Source of the DNA: CAYXPR01 sp964467255
GTDB taxonomy: Bacteria > Pseudomonadota > Alphaproteobacteria > Rickettsiales > RGZB01
Reading direction: 5' to 3'
NCBI GenBank assembly: GCA_964467255.1
Contig: CAYXPR010000003.1
Location: 1 to 64,000, forward strand
DNA length: 64,000 nucleotides
In this document: in pieces, positions 59,630-64,000 of the stretch
How the letters are laid out: each line of letters begins with the position of its first letter
Position numbering within the stretch: the first letter of the stretch is position 1
The notes under the pieces: model-generated
What the model saw: the letters and a program-made list of their open reading frames with translations, nothing else
What the model was told of the DNA's origin: nothing
Databases searched by the model: none
Made by a program: the position numbers and the translations under genes

Positions 59630-60721
59630 TTAGGCCGGTTTATGATAGGCGCAGGCCGTAAAGCCCTGCGGACAGAGGCGCTTTTCGGCACAGGAATCGA
59701 GGTGCGTTTGCCGCGCCATCATTTTTTCGCACATCTGGGTCAGTGCCGTAATAAAAAACGGGTGGTCGTTCAGCGCTGGTACGCGGAAATATTTTGCCTC
59801 TTCAAGGCCATTATCCACTGCCAGTTGGCGATATTGTAAATCCAGCTCCACCAATGTTTCCGAATGGTCCGACACAAATGCCACCGGCACCAGCACCAGT
59901 GGCTGTTTGCGTTTTGCGCCGCGTATAATTTCTTCGTCGGTATACGGCGAAATCCATTCGAGCGGCCCCACGCGGCTTTGGTAACACACCACATGGTCAA
60001 GGCCGGGAATGCCCATGCGCTCCACAATCGCCGCAGTGGTTTGCTCCACCTGCCATTGGTAGGGGTCGCCTTTTTCAATCACGTTTTTCGGCAGTCCGTG
60101 GGCACTAAACAGCACGCGTGGTGTTTCACCCGTTTCCTCAAGCGCCCTGTCATATTCTGCGCGTACCAGCGCCGCGTGCGCGGTAATAAATTCTTGGTGT
60201 ATTGGGTAACAGCAGAGTTTTTTTGTTGGCGCCACCAGCCCAATTTTCCGGGCGTGCTGCACCCAGTCTTTAAACGAGGAATCCGTCGTTGTGGTTGAAT
60301 ATTGCGGGTAGAGCGGCACTAGCAGCACCTCATCCGGCTCAAAGGCCTTAACCTCTTTTGCCACCGCATCACTGAACGGATGCCAGTAGCGCATGCTCAC
60401 AAACACACGGACAGTCGCATTCGCCTTCTTCTTCAGCGATGTTTCCAGTGCGGCGGCTTGTTTTTTTGTCAGTTCCAGTAGGGGTGATTTTCCCCCTATT
60501 TGTGCATAAATATCCTGCGCTTCTTCTTCGCGTTTCCGCGAAATCAGCGTAGCAACCATGAAGCGCAGCGGGTTCGGTAACGCGATAATCGCAGGGTCAG
60601 AAAATAAATTAAACAGGAATGGCTTTACGGATTGTAGTGAATCCGGCCCACCCAAATTAAACAGCACCACAGCAATTTTTTTCTGTGTTCTTGTTTCTTG
60701 TATCGGATTTTTAGCGTCCAC
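59630..60721 (-). CDS. hemH: Ferrochelatase
   Basis: Inserts Fe2+ into protoporphyrin IX to form haem. 363 residues. Family segments: KIAVVLFNLGGPDSLQSVKP, VFVSMRYWHPFSDAV, YPQYSTTTTDSSF, active-site His in LFSAHGLPKNVIEKGDPY and late Glu in VAFVSDHSETLVELDLQYRQ. The C-terminal tail contains several cysteines (HLDSCAEKRLCPQGFTACA) that might hold a cluster, as in some other ferrochelatases. The start overlaps the hemE stop by 11 nt. Confidence 0.95.
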   Translation of the reverse strand: MDAKNPIQETRTQKKIAVVLFNLGGPDSLQSVKPFLFNLFSDPAIIALPNPLRFMVATLISRKREEEAQDIYAQIGGKSPLLELTKKQAAALETSLKKKANATVRVFVSMRYWHPFSDAVAKEVKAFEPDEVLLVPLYPQYSTTTTDSSFKDWVQHARKIGLVAPTKKLCCYPIHQEFITAHAALVRAEYDRALEETGETPRVLFSAHGLPKNVIEKGDPYQWQVEQTTAAIVERMGIPGLDHVVCYQSRVGPLEWISPYTDEEIIRGAKRKQPLVLVPVAFVSDHSETLVELDLQYRQLAVDNGLEEAKYFRVPALNDHPFFITALTQMCEKMMARQTHLDSCAEKRLCPQGFTACAYHKPA

Positions 60722-61757
60722 GCACTTGCCTCACCAACCACTCGACATTTTGAATCGGCGTTTGAGGTAAAATACCATGCCCGAGGTTAAAAATATAGGG
60801 CGCGTCACCTAAGGTGCGCTTCAGATGCTTCACGGCATTGGCGATGGTCGTTTTGTCGGAAAGTAAAATCGTTGGGTCTAGGTTTCCCTGCACAGGAAGT
60901 TTCTTTTGCAGTTTTTCTGCAGCCCATTCTGCCGGAACGGTGTAATCAAGCCCAATCGCATCAGGTTTCACCTGCCGAACATAATTTTTATAATAAAGCC
61001 CTGCGCCTTTCGGGAAGCCGATAATCGGAACATCAGGACATGATTTTCTGACTTTTCTGACTAACTCTGCCGTCGGTGCATTCACCCAGCGCTGAAAGCT
61101 TTTTTCATCGAGCACACCCGCCCATGAATCAAAAATCTGCAGCACTTCTGCACCCGCTTCTACCTGCATAATCAAGTAATCCGCGGTGGCTTCCACCAAT
61201 GTTTCAATCAGTGCGTCAAATGCCTTTGGGTCTTTATAACTTAACGCTTTTACATGTTCAAAATGCTTGCTGCCGCCCCCTTCCACCATATACGTCGCCA
61301 CGGTCCACGGGGCACCAGCAAAACCAATCAGCACCACTTCCGGCGGTAATTCTTTTTTCACCCGCGTAAGGGCTTCTGCCACAGGTGAAAGATGTTTTGT
61401 AATTTTCGGAATCTGTTTTTCAAGTGCCCGTATCTGTTTGGCCGTTTCAATCTTTGAAAGAACAGGGCCTTCACCTTCCACATATTTTAGTTTTTGCCCC
61501 AAAGCGTGCGGTACCACCAAAATATCAGAAAAAATAATTGCGGCATCAAAACCAAACCGGCGGATAGGTTGTAGGGTCACTTCCGCCGCATATTCCGGTG
61601 TATAACACAGGTTTAAAAAATCACCTGCTTTGGCGCGTATTTTTCGGTATTCCGGCAAATATCTTCCAGCCTGCCGCATCAGCCACATGGGTGGCACAGT
61701 TCTCTTTTTTCCAGCCAGCACTTCAAGAAGTGGTTTTTTAATCTGCGTGGTGTTCAT
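60711..61757 (-). CDS. hemE: Uroporphyrinogen decarboxylase
   Basis: Removes four carboxyl groups from uroporphyrinogen III to make coproporphyrinogen III. 348 residues from the ATG at 61757, within the family range; the frame extends to a TTG at 61799 that would add 14 residues. Signature PPMWLMRQAGRYLPEYR near the start, IIFSDILVVPHALG and GFAGAPWTVATYMVEGGG. It is first in the hemE-hemH-hemJ unit and borders the predicted origin, as in many alphaproteobacteria. Confidence 0.96.
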   Translation of the reverse strand: MNTTQIKKPLLEVLAGKKRTVPPMWLMRQAGRYLPEYRKIRAKAGDFLNLCYTPEYAAEVTLQPIRRFGFDAAIIFSDILVVPHALGQKLKYVEGEGPVLSKIETAKQIRALEKQIPKITKHLSPVAEALTRVKKELPPEVVLIGFAGAPWTVATYMVEGGGSKHFEHVKALSYKDPKAFDALIETLVEATADYLIMQVEAGAEVLQIFDSWAGVLDEKSFQRWVNAPTAELVRKVRKSCPDVPIIGFPKGAGLYYKNYVRQVKPDAIGLDYTVPAEWAAEKLQKKLPVQGNLDPTILLSDKTTIANAVKHLKRTLGDAPYIFNLGHGILPQTPIQNVEWLVRQVRGR

Positions 61758-61799
61758 AAGGGGGGTACGATAGACAAGCTGTCCTCTCTCTTCAAGCAA

Positions 61800-62192
61800 T
61801 AAACCAATTCATTTTTAAGCATCACCTTACTACTTAATAAATAATATTCTTTATAAATAAGTCTTTAGTAAGACTAGTAGTGTATAGGCATAAGATGAAT
61901 TACGAATCTATGAACAGTATGTTCATGAAAAAATCTAATATCGAATAATGGAATATAATTGGTGATAACTAAAAAACCTATTTGAAATAAAGTAGAAAAA
62001 AGGAATGTGAACTCTGTGGGTTATTACTTATCCACGGTTTTCACAAAAATAAAAAAAGCGTATCTACATGTGGAAAACATGTGTGACAAGCACCGTGAAA
62101 TATGGGATAAAAAACAGCGTGTGGATAAACACCCCACTTATTCATTTTTTATACAGCATCTTTTCACACCATGCTGTGGATAACATCAGTAT
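61800..62192. other. Predicted chromosomal replication origin (oriC)
   Basis: 393 nt between hemE and ppsR without an ORF. The hemE side (61801-62010) is strongly AT-rich and could be the unwinding element. The ppsR side carries DnaA boxes (see separate entry). Other structure: ATGAACA-GTA-TGTTCAT inverted repeat (61910-61926), AGTCTT-TAGT-AAGACT (61860-61875) and TTAA-N7-CTTA (61815-61829), one base short of the CtrA consensus TTAA-N7-TTAA. In Caulobacter and Rickettsia the origin lies in exactly this gap between hemE and the RP001-family gene, which ppsR represents. No promoter was assigned for ppsR, which must start within this region. Confidence 0.85.
62028..62183. promoter_or_regulatory. 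DnaA-box cluster in oriC
   Basis: Two boxes match the consensus TTATCCACA perfectly on the minus strand (TGTGGATAA at 62120-62128 and 62175-62183). Two match 8 of 9: TTATCCACG at 62028-62036 (plus) and TGTGGAAAA at 62069-62077 (minus). Weaker copies are at 62015-62023 and 62102-62110. The spacing of 30-55 nt is origin-like. The last perfect box ends 10 nt before the ppsR start, so DnaA may also affect ppsR transcription. Confidence 0.85.
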
Positions 62193-63038
62193 ATGACTGC
62201 AAAAGAAGCACCTATTAAACATTTTCATCTTCATCTTGTGTCAGACTCCACGGGTGAAACCGTCTCCAGTGTGGCGCGTTCGGTGCTGTCGATGTTTGAT
62301 GGAACAGAGGCAGAAGAGCATTTATGGTCTCTCGTCCGCACGAAAGGGCAAATGGATAAGGTGCTAGAAGGTATTCGTGAAAATCCAGGCCTTGTGCTTT
62401 ACACCATCATGGAAGAAAAGCTTCAGCAGCAACTGAAAGAAGGTTGCCGCAGTATGGAAGTGGTGTGTATCCCGGTGCTCAATCACATCATTCGTGAAAT
62501 ATCGGATTTCTTAGGCCTTAAAAAAATGAAATCTGCCCCCGGCAGGCAATATGAACTGGATGAAGAATATTTCACCCGCGTCGAAGCCATTAACTTTGCG
62601 CTCGCGCACGACGATGGTCAAAATGCGCATAATCTTGATGAGGCGGATATTGTGCTCGTGGGCCCTTCCCGCACCTCCAAAACACCGACCTGCGTGTATC
62701 TTTCTTATCGCGGATATAATTCTGCCAACGTACCTTTCGTAATGAATTGTCCACTGCCAGAAACATTGTTTAATCTTAAAAAGCCGCTGGTGGTGGGTTT
62801 GGTGATAAGCCCTGAGCGACTAATCCAGATTCGTAAAACGCGCCTGATTTCGCTCAATGAAACACGCGAAACATCGTATGTGGATATGGATAAAATCAAA
62901 GAAGAAGTGGCCGAGGCACGAAAAATTTATGCCAAATATAACTGGCCGGTGATTGACGTCACGCGCCGCTCGATTGAAGAAACCGTGGCAAACATTATCA
63001 ATTTGTATAATGAACGCAAGGCCAAGCACGATGCCTAA
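62193..63038 (+). CDS. ppsR: PPDK/PEP synthase regulatory protein (DUF299, RP001 family)
   Basis: A 281-residue bifunctional kinase/phosphorylase that switches pyruvate phosphate dikinase or PEP synthase off and on by ADP-dependent threonine phosphorylation. Start motif HLHLVSDSTGETVSSVARSV; P-loop-like GPSRTSKTPTCVYLSYRG; late segment WPVIDVTRRSIEETVANIIN. It is the gene next to oriC in many alphaproteobacteria. The last 8 nt overlap aroE. Which of PPDK or PEP synthase it controls cannot be told here. Confidence 0.94.
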   Translation: MTAKEAPIKHFHLHLVSDSTGETVSSVARSVLSMFDGTEAEEHLWSLVRTKGQMDKVLEGIRENPGLVLYTIMEEKLQQQLKEGCRSMEVVCIPVLNHIIREISDFLGLKKMKSAPGRQYELDEEYFTRVEAINFALAHDDGQNAHNLDEADIVLVGPSRTSKTPTCVYLSYRGYNSANVPFVMNCPLPETLFNLKKPLVVGLVISPERLIQIRKTRLISLNETRETSYVDMDKIKEEVAEARKIYAKYNWPVIDVTRRSIEETVANIINLYNERKAKHDA

Positions 63039-63912
63039 AAAAGCTGGCGTTATTGGTTTTCCCATCGGCCATTCGCTTTCACCGCGAATTCATGGCTATT
63101 GGCTGAAGGAGCATGGTATTGAAGGCAGTTATACGGCCATTGAAGTGCATGCGGGGGAACTCAGTTCTTTTTTAAAAAGCCTGGCTGAAAATAATTATGC
63201 GGGCGTAAACGTGACGTTGCCACACAAAGAAAATGCACTGAAATATGTGGATGAAGTAGAGCCGCTTTCACGCTTCATCGGTGCGGTGAACACGGTGGTG
63301 GTGCGCAATGGAAAACTATTGGCCACGAATACGGACATGGGCGGGTTTTTTGAAAACTTAGCGCAGGGTGCGCCGGGGTTTGAATTCCACAAAGGCAAGG
63401 CGGTTGTGCTGGGCGCGGGCGGTGCCGCGCGTGCGATTATCACGGCGCTGCTTATTTATGGTGTACCGGAAATTGTATTGTTGAACCGCACCCGCGAGCG
63501 CGCCGAAGAAATCAAAAAACATTTCGCAGGCGGTATGCCGGAAGATGACATCACCGGCCGTATCGATTGGCCACAGCTGGCGAATAAAATCACCATCCTG
63601 CCGTGGGAAGAAAAAGAACAGGCGCTGGTGGGCGCCAACATGCTGGTCAACACCACCGCGCTTGGCATGAAGGGCAAAGACAGGCTTGAAATCGACCTCG
63701 CCAATTTGCCCAGTGCGGCGCTGGTAAACGACATCGTCTATAATCCGCTGGAAACAGAGTTACTTGCGCAGGCAAAAAAACGCGGCAACCGTGTGGTGGA
63801 TGGTTTGGGCATGCTGCTGCATCAGGCGGTGCCGGGGTTTGAGGCATGGTTTGGCGTGCGCCCGAAAGTAACGCACGCGCTGCGCCAGCATGTGCTGGAG
63901 GGGATGAAATAA
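63031..63912 (+). CDS. aroE: Shikimate dehydrogenase
   Basis: NADPH enzyme of aromatic amino acid synthesis reducing dehydroshikimate to shikimate. 293 residues. Substrate site GFPIGHSLSPRIHGYWLKE; catalytic Lys in GVNVTLPHKENAL; NADP loop VVLGAGGAARAIITALL; C-terminal GLGMLLHQAVPGFEAWFG. I start at the ATG at 63031, which begins MPKKAGVIG and overlaps the ppsR stop; the frame upstream lies inside ppsR. Confidence 0.96.
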   Translation: MPKKAGVIGFPIGHSLSPRIHGYWLKEHGIEGSYTAIEVHAGELSSFLKSLAENNYAGVNVTLPHKENALKYVDEVEPLSRFIGAVNTVVVRNGKLLATNTDMGGFFENLAQGAPGFEFHKGKAVVLGAGGAARAIITALLIYGVPEIVLLNRTRERAEEIKKHFAGGMPEDDITGRIDWPQLANKITILPWEEKEQALVGANMLVNTTALGMKGKDRLEIDLANLPSAALVNDIVYNPLETELLAQAKKRGNRVVDGLGMLLHQAVPGFEAWFGVRPKVTHALRQHVLEGMK

Positions 63913-63914
63913 TT

Positions 63915-64000
63915 ATGTTGGTCGTTGGCCTCACAGGCTCTATCGGGATGGGGAAAAGTTACGTGGCAGAACGCCTGCGTGAAATGAATATTCCTGTGTT
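63915..64000 (+). CDS. coaE: Dephospho-CoA kinase (N-terminal fragment)
   Basis: The first 28 codons of a reading frame cut by the window edge. MLVVGLTGSIGMGKSYVAE holds the P-loop GSIGMGKS in the exact CoaE setting (LTGSIGxGKS), and the following RLREMNIPV fits strand two. CoaE phosphorylates dephospho-CoA in the last step of CoA synthesis. It begins 2 nt after aroE; aroE-coaE next to the origin is common in alphaproteobacteria. Confidence 0.9.
   Translation, partial: MLVVGLTGSIGMGKSYVAERLREMNIPV

Overview
The window is a 64-kb piece of an alphaproteobacterial chromosome. The clearest sign is the order hemE - AT-rich DnaA-box region - ppsR (RP001 family) - aroE - coaE at the right end, which is the classical alphaproteobacterial replication-origin neighbourhood (known from Caulobacter and Rickettsia). 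The archaeal-type ValRS and the long eukaryote-like IleRS resemble, from memory, those of Rickettsiales. The full TCA gene set, Pst/Pho phosphate system, Yej peptide importer, surface-polysaccharide exporter and large RTX proteins instead suggest a free-living cell. I cannot name the genus. I see no insertion sequence, integrase, prophage structural gene or CRISPR array, and only one tRNA gene (tRNA-Lys).

Layout. 1-1.0 kb: argG (cut by the edge) and a small gene upstream. 1.1-6.3 kb, minus strand: a bufferin-type copper-peptide operon (precursor, MNIO enzyme, DUF2063 partner, DoxX protein) that runs into valS with overlapping ends. 6.4-7.5 kb: divergent HTH regulators around a palindrome, and two small ORFs. 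7.6-11.5 kb: ileS, a tiny putative lipoprotein, mscL. 11.6-20.1 kb: a cell-surface block with a Wzm/Wzt-like ABC exporter, two different sulfotransferases and two large RTX-repeat proteins, the first with the look of an abundant surface-layer protein. 20.1-25.7 kb: phoR-pstC-pstA-pstB-phoB. 25.7-30.8 kb: AmpG-like permease, PfkB kinase, membrane cytochrome c, NfeD and SPFH proteins, one unknown.

30.8-42.2 kb: a Yej-type oligopeptide ABC importer whose genes (yejA, yejB, yejE, yejF) are spread over 11 kb. They are interrupted by a glycine-rich protein, an antisense receiver-domain regulator, a small acidic protein, folB plus a pteridine-reductase-like SDR, a PAP2 membrane protein, a BON lipoprotein, a secreted Ala/Glu/Lys-rich protein and tRNA-Lys. 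42.2-53.8 kb, minus strand: a TCA supercluster (mdh, sucC, sucD, sucA, sucB, lpd) with two unknown small genes inserted between enzyme genes, plus a FIST sensor protein. 53.9-56.6 kb: a glycosyltransferase-like gene and rho with a long disordered Arg/Gly/Asn/Gln-rich N-terminus. 56.9-59.2 kb: a 737-residue protein with features of the ChaN/EreA/TraB superfamily. 59.2-61.8 kb: hemJ, hemH, hemE. 61.8-62.2 kb: predicted oriC. 62.2-64 kb: ppsR, aroE and the start of coaE.

Most points for follow-up are the bufferin-valS operon, the sulfated-glycan/RTX surface locus, the small genes nested inside the TCA and Yej operons, the prion-like Rho extension and the origin itself. All calls come from reading the sequence and from family knowledge; no database search was run.
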